Assembly: GCF_004378355.1 (NCBI RefSeq)
Contig: NZ_SNUB01000010.1
Location: forward strand, 1-64,000
DNA from: Psychromonas algicola
GTDB taxonomy: Bacteria > Pseudomonadota > Gammaproteobacteria > Enterobacterales > Psychromonadaceae
Reading direction: 5' to 3'
DNA length: 64,000 nt
Shown here: positions 43,611 through 52,858 of the stretch, piece by piece
How the letters are laid out: the number at the start of each line of letters is the position of its first letter
Position numbering within the stretch: position 1 is the first letter of the stretch
The notes under the pieces: generated by a model
Told to the model about the DNA's origin: nothing
The model's database searches: none
The model's input: only the letters and a program-made list of their open reading frames with translations
Program-made: the position numbers and the translations under genes

Positions 43611-44615
43611 TTATATACCCGTTATCATAAAGGGAGCTAGAAAATTAAATATCCAGCCAATGAATGTGAACGCAACTAATAACAATACAAAAAATACTGC
43701 TAACAAACGCCATTGCATCACTTGTTTTAATAAAATAAATTCAGGAAAACTGGCTGCGACTGTGCTCATACAAAAAGCAAGTGTCGTCCCGATAGGAAGT
43801 CCTTGTTTTATTAGACTTTCCATCACAGGGATCACACCTGTTGCGTTCGAATATAAAGGGATCCCTAACAATACTGCGGCAGGAACAGACCACCACTGAC
43901 CATCGCCTAAATGCGTTTGTATCCAACCATCAGGCACAAAACCATGTAACGCCGCACCTAATCCAACGCCGATAATCACCCATTTCCACACGCGTCCAAA
44001 AATCTCTAACATTTCGCTCTTAGCAAAAGCATGGCGATCTTTAAATGACAAAGCCTCAACCTGATTAGATTCCGATGTTGATGATATTTTTTGTCCACGT
44101 TCTAATGCTTTAGCCGCAAAAGACTGCAACCAACGCTCCGCTTTAATCGCATCAAGAAATGCCCCACCTAATATCCCAACAAACATTCCCACCACAATAT
44201 AAAGCAGCGTAAATTTCCAACCTAATAAACCAAGCAACAGCAACACAGCTACTTCATTAATAAGCGGAGAAGTAATAAGAAATGACATGGTAATACCAAC
44301 GGGAATACCTGCTGACGTAAACCCCAAAAACACAGGAATACTAGAGCAGGAACAAAATGGCGTGATCGCACCAAAACTTGAACCTAATACATAGCCAACA
44401 CCTTTATGCTTTCCAGCTAAATAATCACGTACCCGTTCAACATTCATTGAAGCTCTTATCAAAGCAATAACGTAAATCATCACCAATAATAAGAAAAATA
44501 TTTTAGTCGTATCTTCAATAAAAAATTGCAGTGCATCGCCTAGCTTTGTCGCTTTGGATAAACCAAAAACATCAACCACCAACCAAGTCGCAAAATCAGT
44601 AAATATCTCAAACAT
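43611..44615 (-). CDS. Permease, DUF318/ArsP-like (UPF0718)
   Basis: Start ATG at 44613-44615 with GGAGG 5 bases upstream. 334 residues with about eight helices and the signature [18 protein letters not shown] near residue 80 (the T-P-F-C-S-C-S motif of this permease family), repeated in [14 protein letters not shown]. ArsP members export methylated organoarsenicals; other members are of unknown substrate. It overlaps the ACR3 gene by 8 bases and is followed by a thioredoxin-like gene. Confidence 0.82.
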   Translation of the reverse strand: MFEIFTDFATWLVVDVFGLSKATKLGDALQFFIEDTTKIFFLLLVMIYVIALIRASMNVERVRDYLAGKHKGVGYVLGSSFGAITPFCSCSSIPVFLGFTSAGIPVGITMSFLITSPLINEVAVLLLLGLLGWKFTLLYIVVGMFVGILGGAFLDAIKAERWLQSFAAKALERGQKISSTSESNQVEALSFKDRHAFAKSEMLEIFGRVWKWVIIGVGLGAALHGFVPDGWIQTHLGDGQWWSVPAAVLLGIPLYSNATGVIPVMESLIKQGLPIGTTLAFCMSTVAASFPEFILLKQVMQWRLLAVFFVLLLVAFTFIGWIFNFLAPFMITGI

Positions 44616-45636
44616 GACGTCCTCCAAACCAGTTTTGTGACCGGTTAATAATATAAACTAAAGACAACATAACAGGCACTTCAACCAACACGCCCACAAC
44701 CGTGGCGAGCGCTGCACCAGAATGCAAACCAAACAGTGAAATGGCAACGGCAACAGCGAGCTCAAAAAAGTTAGAGGTTCCAATTAAACAGGCTGGGCCT
44801 GCAATATTATGAGGCAGCTTCATCCACTTAGCCGCTAAGTAGGCAATAATAAAAATACCGTAGGTTTGGATCATCAACGGGATAGCAATCAAGCCGATGG
44901 TTTCAGGCTCAGATAAAATAGTCTTCGCTTGAAATCCAAACAATAAAACCACAGTCGCTAATAAACCGATCACAGACCAAGGTTTTAATCGCGATAAAAG
45001 ATGCACTAACGCCCCTTCTTCATGACCATGATTTAAAACTTTTCGAGTGATTACCCCCGCAATTAAAGGCAACAACACATAAAGTACAACGGAGATAATT
45101 AAGGTTTCCCAAGGGACTTGAATATCACTCACACCCAATAAAAATGCAGAGATAGGGGCAAAAGCAAAAATCATGATCACATCATTAACGGAAACTTGGA
45201 CTAACGTATAATTTGCATCGCCTTTGGTTAACTGCGACCAAACAAACACCATGGCAGTACAAGGCGCTACACCTAATAAAATCATACCTGCTATATATTC
45301 TTGCGCAGAAGTGGGATCCACAAAATCAATAAACAAATAATTAAAAAATAACCAGCCTAGCCCCGCCATAGTAAAAGGTTTAATCAACCAATTAACGACC
45401 ACTGTTAGTATCAAACCTTTCGGGGTTTTCCCCACATCCTTAATGGCAGAAAAATCAATTTGCACCATCATTGGGTAAATCATTACCCAAATAAACACAG
45501 CAACCACAATATTAACGTGTGCAATTTCTAAATTAGCAATGGCTTGAAAAGCTTCAGGTTGCCATGAGCCAAGAATCACACCAAGCACAATGCTCAACGC
45601 AACCCATATCGATAAAAAACGTTCAAAAATACCCAT
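44608..45636 (-). CDS. acr3: ACR3-family arsenite efflux transporter
   Basis: Start ATG at 45634-45636 has AAGGA 7 bases upstream. 342 residues, ten helices. The conserved Cys of ACR3 is in [13 protein letters not shown] near residue 130, and the second-half Glu/Ser motif [11 protein letters not shown] is present. It exports As(III) (and in some members Sb(III)) using the proton gradient. Middle gene of the operon arsC-arsR fusion - acr3 - permease - thioredoxin-like. Confidence 0.92.
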   Translation of the reverse strand: MGIFERFLSIWVALSIVLGVILGSWQPEAFQAIANLEIAHVNIVVAVFIWVMIYPMMVQIDFSAIKDVGKTPKGLILTVVVNWLIKPFTMAGLGWLFFNYLFIDFVDPTSAQEYIAGMILLGVAPCTAMVFVWSQLTKGDANYTLVQVSVNDVIMIFAFAPISAFLLGVSDIQVPWETLIISVVLYVLLPLIAGVITRKVLNHGHEEGALVHLLSRLKPWSVIGLLATVVLLFGFQAKTILSEPETIGLIAIPLMIQTYGIFIIAYLAAKWMKLPHNIAGPACLIGTSNFFELAVAVAISLFGLHSGAALATVVGVLVEVPVMLSLVYIINRSQNWFGGRHV

Positions 45637-45655
45637 GCTAAATTCCTTCAAATAA

Positions 45656-46483
45656 TTATTTACAAAAGCTTGATCGATCCGGTCTATTTTTCATCTTGGC
45701 TAATCGTTGAAGCTCATCAGTGATCATTGGAATATTGTTTTCTGTGGTTTGAGCAATGACAGATTTTGCCCACAAAGGAAGTTCAGGGTTAATGCGATAA
45801 AACACCCACTGTCCATGCTTTCTATCTACAATCACTTTCGCTTTTTTAAGCACGGCTAAATTACGAGAAACTTTAGGTTGGCTGTCTTCATCCATCGCCG
45901 TCATTAATTCACAAACACAAAGTTCGCCGTGATAATGAGACAACATCAGTGTTTTTAATCGAATTTCATCGGTCAGTGTTTTATAAAAAGAGAGAGGTTC
46001 AACAGCATTGCTTTGTTCATTATTAATTTCGGTCGAAATACGATCAGTTTTATTAGTTGATGAGTTCTTTGTTTCTTCAATTAACAGAAACATGGATAAG
46101 CGATTGTTGATCTCATTGAAAGTCACAGTAAAGGGATCATTTCCACCGCGCTCTTTAGCATCGGGTAAATCCCATGAAAATTGTTTAATGGCATTTGGGT
46201 AACTTCTACATACATCATGAGTGGTGTCGCATAAGGTAATAACGTAATCAAACACTTCACCTTCAAAGCTGCTGACATTTTTAGCACTTAAAGTCTCAGT
46301 TGCTAAGCCAAACTTTTTTAATACATCAAGAGTGCGTTCGTCAACCCTATCAGGCTGCGTTCCTGCACTAAAAGCATCATACAATTCACCCGCTTTATTT
46401 TTTAACAACACTTCCGCAATTTGTGAACGCACTGAATTACCAGTAGAAAGAAACAGCACCTTTTTTTTATTTGAACTTGCCAT
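45656..46483 (-). CDS. ArsC-like / ArsR fusion regulator with substituted nucleophile
   Basis: 275 residues. N-terminal low-molecular-weight-phosphatase/thioredoxin-type ArsC domain (about 1-135): [13 protein letters not shown], where the normal catalytic C of C-x5-R is Ser (codon TCT). The later pair L-C-D-T-T-H-D-V-C is kept. C-terminal ArsR domain (about 160-270) has the As(III) site E-L-C-V-C-E-L and a HTH with [12 protein letters not shown]. It should repress the operon and release DNA upon As(III) binding; the ArsC part is probably not a reductase. First gene of the ars operon. Confidence 0.85.
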   Translation of the reverse strand: MASSNKKKVLFLSTGNSVRSQIAEVLLKNKAGELYDAFSAGTQPDRVDERTLDVLKKFGLATETLSAKNVSSFEGEVFDYVITLCDTTHDVCRSYPNAIKQFSWDLPDAKERGGNDPFTVTFNEINNRLSMFLLIEETKNSSTNKTDRISTEINNEQSNAVEPLSFYKTLTDEIRLKTLMLSHYHGELCVCELMTAMDEDSQPKVSRNLAVLKKAKVIVDRKHGQWVFYRINPELPLWAKSVIAQTTENNIPMITDELQRLAKMKNRPDRSSFCK

Positions 46484-46519
46484 GGAAAACCTCGACCAAA
46501 AACATACAAAATAGTGTAT

Positions 46520-46537
46520 ATATGATTTTTTACATAT
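46520..46537. promoter_or_regulatory. Candidate ArsR operator
   Basis: atatg (46520-46524) and catat (46533-46537) form an inverted repeat around an A/T spacer, 37 bases upstream of the fusion regulator start. Half-site size and location fit an ArsR-type dimer site, but AT-rich palindromes occur by chance. Confidence 0.3.
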
Positions 46538-46591
46538 TCAAGATGTTTGTGTGAAATATGATTTATGAGTATCTTGATTTGACTAAATTAG

Positions 46592-46627
46592 CCTCAGATC
46601 TGAATAAGCAAAACGTTACAACACCAC
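46592..46627 (+). repeat. Solo end related to the 32.3-kb MITE
   Basis: The sequence from cctcagatctgaataagcaa follows the left end of the MITE at 32303 with about four in five bases equal over 36 positions. No matching right end is seen in the following 150 bases. Probably a decayed or truncated copy, or an end of a related element. Confidence 0.5.
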
Positions 46628-46701
46628 AATTAAATAAGCTCTAAAAACATATAACATCATGGCTTAATCATTAACTGGTATTGAGCTTATCTAGACTCAC
46701 C

Positions 46702-46725
46702 AAAAAAAGGTGGCTTAAAGGCCAC
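46702..46725 (-). terminator. Rho-independent terminator, probably of the hsd operon
   Basis: On the minus strand GTGGC (46721-46725) pairs with GCCAC (46710-46714) and runs into CTTTTTTT. It lies 170 bases after the last gene of the restriction-modification operon. Confidence 0.65.
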
Positions 46726-46772
46726 GTCTCGTAGTTCATATCACGCCATTAGCACTAATCTAGTTTTGGGAC

Positions 46773-46788
46773 GTCGGATTCATCCGAC
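46773..46788. repeat. REP-like palindrome
   Basis: gtcggat (46773-46779) pairs perfectly with atccgac (46782-46788) around tc. GC-rich for this AT-rich window and outside any gene; resembles repetitive extragenic palindromes. Only one copy was found here. Confidence 0.4.
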
Positions 46789-46896
46789 TTTGACTCGCCT
46801 TCATGCTAAATATTGTATTTTAGAAAACACAGTGATAGGAATATACTGAGTAATATTTAGTTAGGAGGTTTATTTGTAGAGTTTTTAAAAATGTAT

Positions 46897-47205
46897 TCAG
46901 AAAGCACGATCTATAAATTGATCCATTAACCGAATCTTTTCATCACATAAAGCTTTTAAGTGCGCACTTAATTCGTCGTGATCTTTAAAATTAGTATTAT
47001 TTTCTCGGTTGTATTTTTCGACATTTTTTTTCATCTTATCTTTAAGTCTATTGATTTCTTTTTCATGGTTGATTGCTTGTTAGATTTTGCATTGTTCAAT
47101 ATAGTCAGAAAAATCATCTAGACCTTTTTCTATCTCTTTAGACACTTCTTTAGAGGCTTTATTACAAATTTTTAAGAACCTAAATATTGACTTTAAAAAA
47201 CCCAT
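46897..47205 (-). pseudogene. Coiled-coil protein gene interrupted by an in-frame TAA
   Basis: ATG at 47203-47205 with an AGGAG site 6 bases upstream opens a frame of 103 codons: M-G-F-L-K-S-I-F-R-F-L-K, then E-V-S-K-E-I-E-K-G, then after the break H-E-K-E-I-N-R-L-K-D-K and a C-terminal D-E-K-I-R-L-M-D-Q-F. Codon 42 (47080-47082) is TAA, most simply a mutated CAA, and the frame is open on both sides of it. The charged, heptad-like sequence predicts a coiled coil. It is the last gene of the hsd operon, 25 bases after hsdR. The reading might also be a short 41-residue protein. Family unknown. Confidence 0.6.
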
Positions 47206-47230
47206 TTATTACTCCTGACTAGATTAATAA

Positions 47231-50200
47231 TTATGCTCTCGCAGCCTTAACTGCTTCAGCTTGTTCAAAGATCTCTTTATACACTTCATCACGGCTAATT
47301 GGTGGATAACCATATTTAGCTAACACTAAAATAAGCTCAACTCTTAAGGTCGATTTAATATCTTCACGATTGTTCCAATCAGGGAATTGCGCTTGATCGT
47401 CTACAATCACTTTTACTGCTTTGGCTAACTCTATTAGTTTTTCGTCAGGGTAATTAAAGTCATATCTCACTGCTAAGGTTTTTAGCGCGTCATAGAAAGC
47501 TTTTTCTTCGATATCAATGCCTAACTCATCACCGGCGTTCATCTCGTCACGCACGTTATAAATAAGGTCAACCATCTCTTCTGAGAAATCTTCTAACACA
47601 TCACTCACTAATATATCTTCTTCACTGCGTTCGTTATAACGTTCAACTAACGCTTCAAATCGTTTAGTAAAATTGATGCCTTGAACGTTGTTTACCTTTT
47701 TCAACTCACCAATCGCTTTAGCGAGTAGTTTTTGTAATATGCTAATTTTAGTATTAGGTAGCTTTATCTTTTCAATTTTAGCGATGTAATCTTCATTGAA
47801 AATATCAATCTCACCGCCCTCTTCATTGCCTAATTTAAAGATCTCTTCAACACCATCACTTTGTAATGCTTCAGCGATCATATCGCGGACTTTGGCATTC
47901 ATTTGCGCAGTATCAGGCGCATCACCTTTTGTTAACTTAAACACAATCGAGCGAATCGCTAAGTAAAAGTGTAGATGATTACGCTGCTCTTCACTTATTT
48001 TTTCACTACCACAACACACGTCATAAGCGGCTTTTAAGCGTTTAACTAAGTCCATAAAACGTTTTTTACGTTTCTCACTGGCTAACACAAACTCAGCAGC
48101 ATAGTTAAGCGTATTTAATTGTGCGACGGCTTGGCCTGTAAAATAAGCTGAATAATCAAAATGATGGAAAAACTCTTTTAATAACTGAAGATGATTTTTA
48201 ACTTCAATAATTGACGCTTCCACATCTTCAAAGTTTGTTTCATCACCCTTAGAAAATTGCGCTAAGGCTTTGTTCATCTCAGTTTTAATGCCGATATAAT
48301 CAACCACTAAGCCTTTATCTTTACCTTCAAATTGGCGATTTACACGCGAAATGGTTTGAATCAAAGTATGTTTTTGAACAGGTTTATCGATATACATAGT
48401 ATCTAAAAATGGCACATCAAAGCCCGTTAACCACATATCCACTACAATGGCGATTTTGAAGTTAGAGTTTTTATTTTTGAATTGTTTATCGAGCACTTTA
48501 CGTTGATCTTTACTACCGAGTAAATAATACAAGCGTTCTTCATCATCTTTCCCGCGCGTCATTACCATCTTCACACGCTCAGAAGGTGCAGCAATGCGCC
48601 CTTCATTAATCGCGCGCTCTCGTTCAACGTCGGTTAATGCTGATGTATTGTCGGTATCAACTTTTTCAAACCAAGTAGGACGCAATACTTCTAATGCTTG
48701 ATAAACTTGATAAGCGATTTGACGAGAACTACACACAAACATCGCTTTGCCTGCGACCGTAGAGCCTTCATCAACACGGTTCTCATAATGCTCTACAAAG
48801 TCTTTAGCTAATACATTAATACGGTCAGGATCGCCTAGAATCGAGTTCATATTCGCCGTGGCTTTTTTACTCTCTTCTATTTGTAACTCATTACTGCCTG
48901 CGTCTGCACATTCTTCGTAGTACTTTTCAATCTCTTTCAGCTTGGCATTATTTAAACAAACTCTAGCCGCGCGGCCTTCATACACAATACGCACTGTAAT
49001 TTCGTCTTTTACCGATTCCGTCATGGTATAAGAATCAACAATTTCACCAAACACACTTAATGTGGCATCAACAGGTGTACCAGTAAAACCAACATAAGTT
49101 GCGTTCGGTAAAGAGTCATGCAGATATTTTGCAAAGCCATAGGTTTTCTTCACCGTGTGATTAGTTTGATCCACCAATATTTTTTGATCAAGATTCACTT
49201 GGCTTCGATGCGCTTCATCGGAAATACAAATCACATTACAGCGATCCGTTAGCAGCTGCGTATCTTCCGTAAACTTATGGATAGTCGTTAAAAATAAACC
49301 ACCGCTTTTACGCGCTTTCAAAAGCGATCGCAAATGCGCTCGACTGGTCACCGTTTCAATTTTATCGTCACCAATATATTTTTTAGCATTACCAAACTGC
49401 TGCGATAATTGATCATCTAAGTCAGTACGGTCAGTAATTAATACAATCGTAGGGCTATTAAAAGCGACGCTTTTCATTAATAAGCGTGATAAAAACTGCA
49501 TGGTAAAACTCTTACCACAACCCGTTGCACCAAAATAAGTTCCACCTTTACCATCTCTTAAGTTGTCAGCTTCTTTTAATGGCAACACACCAGCAGGTAA
49601 TTTTTGATGTAACTTAATATTTTCATACAGTTTTTTAGCGGCATAATATTGTGGGTAACGTGGCACCACTTTAACTTCGGTATTGCCCGTATCAGGAAAG
49701 TAAATAAAGTGACGCATCACATCGCGTAACCTTGCTTTCTCAAACAAGCCTTGCAACATAGTGTGCAAAGAATTAATGCCTTCTTCCGCAACTAACTCTT
49801 GCCCAGTGACTTTGCGCCATGCATAAAAGAATTGGTAAGGTGAAAATAAATTCCCCATTTTATTATTAACACCATCACTGATAATACATAGCGTATTAAA
49901 CACAAACAGCTGTGGAATATCGCGACGATAACGCACTGTCAATTGTTCATAAGCTTCAAAAATGGGCGCATTTTCACGAATCGCACTTTTAAATTCAAAC
50001 ACCACTAATGGCAAACCATTAATATACAAGATGCCATCGGGAATACGTTTTTCACCTTGGTTATGCGGTAAATTACCTTCAATTTCAAGCTGATTAACAA
50101 AGCGATAAATATTACTGTCTGACGTTAATGAATCATCAGCTATTGACGATGGCAAAGAAGATGGAGAATGAATCGCTGTATAAGGAGGAACCACTTCGGC

Positions 50201-50656
50201 TGCTTTTAATGGCAAGTTTTCTTGTTGCGCTTTTAAAGTCACGTTAGACGCAGAAGATAACAACGCTTGCTTTACCACGGCTTCAACATTGTCGTAATCA
50301 AGCAGTTGAATATACAAATCTTTTTGCGAAGCACTACCTGCTTTACTCGACGCTTCTCGCTTTAAAAGGAAGCCATCACTGAGCCAGCTACAAAAGGTTT
50401 TATTACTTTCATACAAGTCGCTCGCCGACAAAGCCTCTAATCGACGAATAATAGTTTCGATTTCATTATCGGTAATATCAGCATGCAGATAGCGTTGGCG
50501 TAGAAATTCACGTAAATCCGCTTTAATCAAGACTTCCGAATTATGGCGCGATCCATTAGCAGGTAATGAAAGCTCCGCACCGTTTAGATGCGGATAACCT
50601 TGCTCACCTAACAATTCAATAATTGCTTGTTCTAACTTGGCTTCAGTGAATTTCAT
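47231..50656 (-). CDS. hsdR: Type I restriction endonuclease subunit R
   Basis: 1141 residues. N-terminal nuclease core (PDDEXK) is seen as P-D-G-I-L-Y-I-N-G-L-P-L-V-V-F-E-F-K near residue 210 (D...E-x-K). Then the SF2 translocase: Walker A G-A-T-G-C-G-K-S-F near 385, D-E-A-H-R-S-Q near 478, G-F-T-G-T-P-V near 524, and I-S-R-V-N-R-Q-F near 775. The C-terminal helical domain binds HsdM. The complex cuts DNA far from unmodified sites. It is separated from hsdS by two accessory genes, which is unusual because hsd genes are normally adjacent. Confidence 0.93.
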   Translation of the reverse strand: MKFTEAKLEQAIIELLGEQGYPHLNGAELSLPANGSRHNSEVLIKADLREFLRQRYLHADITDNEIETIIRRLEALSASDLYESNKTFCSWLSDGFLLKREASSKAGSASQKDLYIQLLDYDNVEAVVKQALLSSASNVTLKAQQENLPLKAAEVVPPYTAIHSPSSLPSSIADDSLTSDSNIYRFVNQLEIEGNLPHNQGEKRIPDGILYINGLPLVVFEFKSAIRENAPIFEAYEQLTVRYRRDIPQLFVFNTLCIISDGVNNKMGNLFSPYQFFYAWRKVTGQELVAEEGINSLHTMLQGLFEKARLRDVMRHFIYFPDTGNTEVKVVPRYPQYYAAKKLYENIKLHQKLPAGVLPLKEADNLRDGKGGTYFGATGCGKSFTMQFLSRLLMKSVAFNSPTIVLITDRTDLDDQLSQQFGNAKKYIGDDKIETVTSRAHLRSLLKARKSGGLFLTTIHKFTEDTQLLTDRCNVICISDEAHRSQVNLDQKILVDQTNHTVKKTYGFAKYLHDSLPNATYVGFTGTPVDATLSVFGEIVDSYTMTESVKDEITVRIVYEGRAARVCLNNAKLKEIEKYYEECADAGSNELQIEESKKATANMNSILGDPDRINVLAKDFVEHYENRVDEGSTVAGKAMFVCSSRQIAYQVYQALEVLRPTWFEKVDTDNTSALTDVERERAINEGRIAAPSERVKMVMTRGKDDEERLYYLLGSKDQRKVLDKQFKNKNSNFKIAIVVDMWLTGFDVPFLDTMYIDKPVQKHTLIQTISRVNRQFEGKDKGLVVDYIGIKTEMNKALAQFSKGDETNFEDVEASIIEVKNHLQLLKEFFHHFDYSAYFTGQAVAQLNTLNYAAEFVLASEKRKKRFMDLVKRLKAAYDVCCGSEKISEEQRNHLHFYLAIRSIVFKLTKGDAPDTAQMNAKVRDMIAEALQSDGVEEIFKLGNEEGGEIDIFNEDYIAKIEKIKLPNTKISILQKLLAKAIGELKKVNNVQGINFTKRFEALVERYNERSEEDILVSDVLEDFSEEMVDLIYNVRDEMNAGDELGIDIEEKAFYDALKTLAVRYDFNYPDEKLIELAKAVKVIVDDQAQFPDWNNREDIKSTLRVELILVLAKYGYPPISRDEVYKEIFEQAEAVKAARA

Positions 50657-50721
50657 TTAATACCCTTATCCATTTATGCTACCTAGTCATTTTACAACCT
50701 ATGAATAACCTAACTACGCAA

Positions 50722-51357
50722 CTAATCTAGATAATCATCTTCATCTAGATAATCATCTTCAACATCAACACCATCAAGCAGTGATAACATTGATTTTATC
50801 GGCCAAATTAACTCTTTTTTACTTTTTGCAGCGCCTTCGTCTTTGCACTTGACGGAGCATGGACGCTCTGCTAACCATGCGGCAGTTCTATATGTTGAAA
50901 TATTCATCACATCAATATTTTCATGTACCAGCATGTGCTCAAGATCATTTTTCATTTGATTTGATGTACCTTTTACTGAGCTGCTATTCACCTTGTCATT
51001 GCTTGTCGCAATAAAACTCAATGGGGCAAGTAAGCATTCTGCCGCTTGCATTTGTTCCTCATCGGCTCCCACTTTGAGTAAAGTATTCATCAATGCATCA
51101 CCGAATAAATAATCAAATGTTGCAAAGTCTTTTTTGGTTAACCCAACTAACAACACAGGAAACCGCGTTACACTATGTACCATCAACACACATTGCCTAC
51201 GGCCAATGATGAATAAATTGCCATGCCAATGTGATAAAGGATTATCTTCAAGTATAAAATCCATACCTTCCAATAATTTATTACCCTCTGGCAATAAACC
51301 ATTTTCTTCAATCGATAATTTGCTCAGTAATTTTTGTGTACTATAACAAGTCAGCAT
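50722..51357 (-). CDS. DUF6933-like protein, accessory gene in the hsd operon
   Basis: 211 residues. N-terminal C-Y-S-T-Q-K-L-L-S-K-L, L-S-H-W-H-G-N-L-F-I-I-G-R-R-Q-C-V-L-M-V and F-P-V-L-L-V-G-L-T-K-K-D-F-A are typical of the DUF6933 group, whose role is unknown. The C-terminus ends in a duplicated acidic D-D-Y-L-D-E-D-D-Y-L-D, coded by a perfect 18-bp tandem repeat (50725-50760). It lies between a large accessory gene and hsdR, in the same strand. Its presence in the hsd operon suggests a defence-related or regulatory role, unproven. Confidence 0.7.
   Translation of the reverse strand: MLTCYSTQKLLSKLSIEENGLLPEGNKLLEGMDFILEDNPLSHWHGNLFIIGRRQCVLMVHSVTRFPVLLVGLTKKDFATFDYLFGDALMNTLLKVGADEEQMQAAECLLAPLSFIATSNDKVNSSSVKGTSNQMKNDLEHMLVHENIDVMNISTYRTAAWLAERPCSVKCKDEGAAKSKKELIWPIKSMLSLLDGVDVEDDYLDEDDYLD
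50725..50760. repeat. Perfect 18-bp tandem duplication
   Basis: atctagataatcatcttc occurs twice head to tail at the very end of the DUF6933-like gene, keeping frame and repeating D-D-Y-L-D-E-like residues. Two units only; likely slipped-strand product. Confidence 0.85.
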
Positions 51358-51433
51358 AATGTTTTAGTCTCTATTGTTAATGGTGTTAGTTGAGTTAGTT
51401 ATACATTAATCTCTAAGTGTAGCGTAAATACCA

Positions 51434-52858
51434 TCAGTCAAAACAAGATGGAAAATACGTTTTAAACAATTTCATCAAATTTCGTTTTGCTTTCTGTTTT
51501 TGAATTATTTTATCGATCATTGAATATAAAATGCCACCATCAATATTATGCTCATTAAAGCTTTTTTCTAATGTCAGTAAGCGGTCTGCCGCTTCTTGAT
51601 AGGCGGTATTATTGGCTTGATTAATGAGAGGAACAACCACTCGATAATATAAATCAACGGCATCTTGAGCATGTTTAACTACTAATAAATCAGCTAACTG
51701 AAGTAAATTATAGGGATCAGCCATATGTTCTAACGCCCATTTCCGGGCTTTTTCTAACTCATTTTGGTGAATATAAAGCGCTAACAACGCATCACTATTC
51801 CTCGCTACATTTTGCCTAGTTTGTTGTTCGCTAATTTTTACACCACAACCTATGAATATTTTTTCGACTTTTTCCATAAAATTGGAGTCCATCACGCCTA
51901 TTTGTTGCTGTAATTTTTCAAGCGCTTCAAACCGATTAAAACTTGGCTGTTCAATAAACATTTGCCAGCTTAGCTCCCATGCCTGTTTAAAGCTTGATGA
52001 TGCAATGCGAAGACTAACCTCAAAGCGCTGACATTCAATTTTTTCATAAGGAGTGGTTGCTTGTTGGTATGCTTTTTTAAGATAAAATTCGGCTTTCAGT
52101 TCATCGCCATTGTCTAAACATATTTTACCAATATCTAAAAAGTCAGTATTACGCCATGCGCTTTTAGCCATCAAATCACATTGCCTTTGCCAATCACCTA
52201 CGCGTTCAGCCTGTTCAATAAGCGGTTGTGTTAAACGTTTAACTTCCCACTTTTTATTATGATCACTTAAATCTATCGTTGATGGATTTAGTTTTTCAAT
52301 TTGGGCATGACACGCCGACATAAATAATGCATTAACGCTGTCTGACAAGTTAAAATCTTCAGGTACCGCTGGGAAAACGTCGTATTTATACTCAGTAAAA
52401 TGTTGCATGATCCACTGGGCTTTTTTCTCATCAGACCAACTTAGTTGATTAAATAATGAGGTAAGTCGGTCTTTAAGTTGCTCTTCAATGCCAAAACGAA
52501 AGCCACCGGAATCATCAATGGTTTCTAACACTTTATTTAAACGCTCAAACGCTTTTAAAATAAGTAGCCATTGTTTCTCAACGGCTAACTTGTCAATGGC
52601 AATAAATATGTCGTCAAACAAGGCATCGGCACCATGAAAATAAGCACTGACTTTATTCCATTCCCAGATTTTTTTAGCGGGTAAAGCCTTGGTTATTAGC
52701 TTGCTAATTTGAGCAGGAGTTATGCTTCCTTGTTCATTCATCATGGCTAACTCCCATTTCGTTTTTTCATTGGTTGACTGTTCTACATATTGCATAACAA
52801 TATCGGTGAGTTCACTCGCGCTTTTTTGATTAAACCATGTTTTTAAATTTTTATTCAT
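51434..52858 (-). CDS. Large helical accessory protein in the hsd operon (DUF6880-like)
   Basis: 474 residues, almost entirely alpha-helical, with TPR-like repeated helix pairs (I-G-K-I-C-L-D-N-G-D-E-L-K-A-E-F-Y-L, A-L-L-A-L-Y-I-H-Q-N-E-L-E-K-A-R) and a mid-protein F-E-R-L-N-K-V-L-E-T-I-D-D-S-G-G that recalls DUF6880 proteins. No catalytic motif seen. It overlaps the hsdS gene by 8 bases, so it is co-translated. A scaffold or regulatory role within the RM complex is a guess. Confidence 0.65.
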   Translation of the reverse strand: MNKNLKTWFNQKSASELTDIVMQYVEQSTNEKTKWELAMMNEQGSITPAQISKLITKALPAKKIWEWNKVSAYFHGADALFDDIFIAIDKLAVEKQWLLILKAFERLNKVLETIDDSGGFRFGIEEQLKDRLTSLFNQLSWSDEKKAQWIMQHFTEYKYDVFPAVPEDFNLSDSVNALFMSACHAQIEKLNPSTIDLSDHNKKWEVKRLTQPLIEQAERVGDWQRQCDLMAKSAWRNTDFLDIGKICLDNGDELKAEFYLKKAYQQATTPYEKIECQRFEVSLRIASSSFKQAWELSWQMFIEQPSFNRFEALEKLQQQIGVMDSNFMEKVEKIFIGCGVKISEQQTRQNVARNSDALLALYIHQNELEKARKWALEHMADPYNLLQLADLLVVKHAQDAVDLYYRVVVPLINQANNTAYQEAADRLLTLEKSFNEHNIDGGILYSMIDKIIQKQKAKRNLMKLFKTYFPSCFD

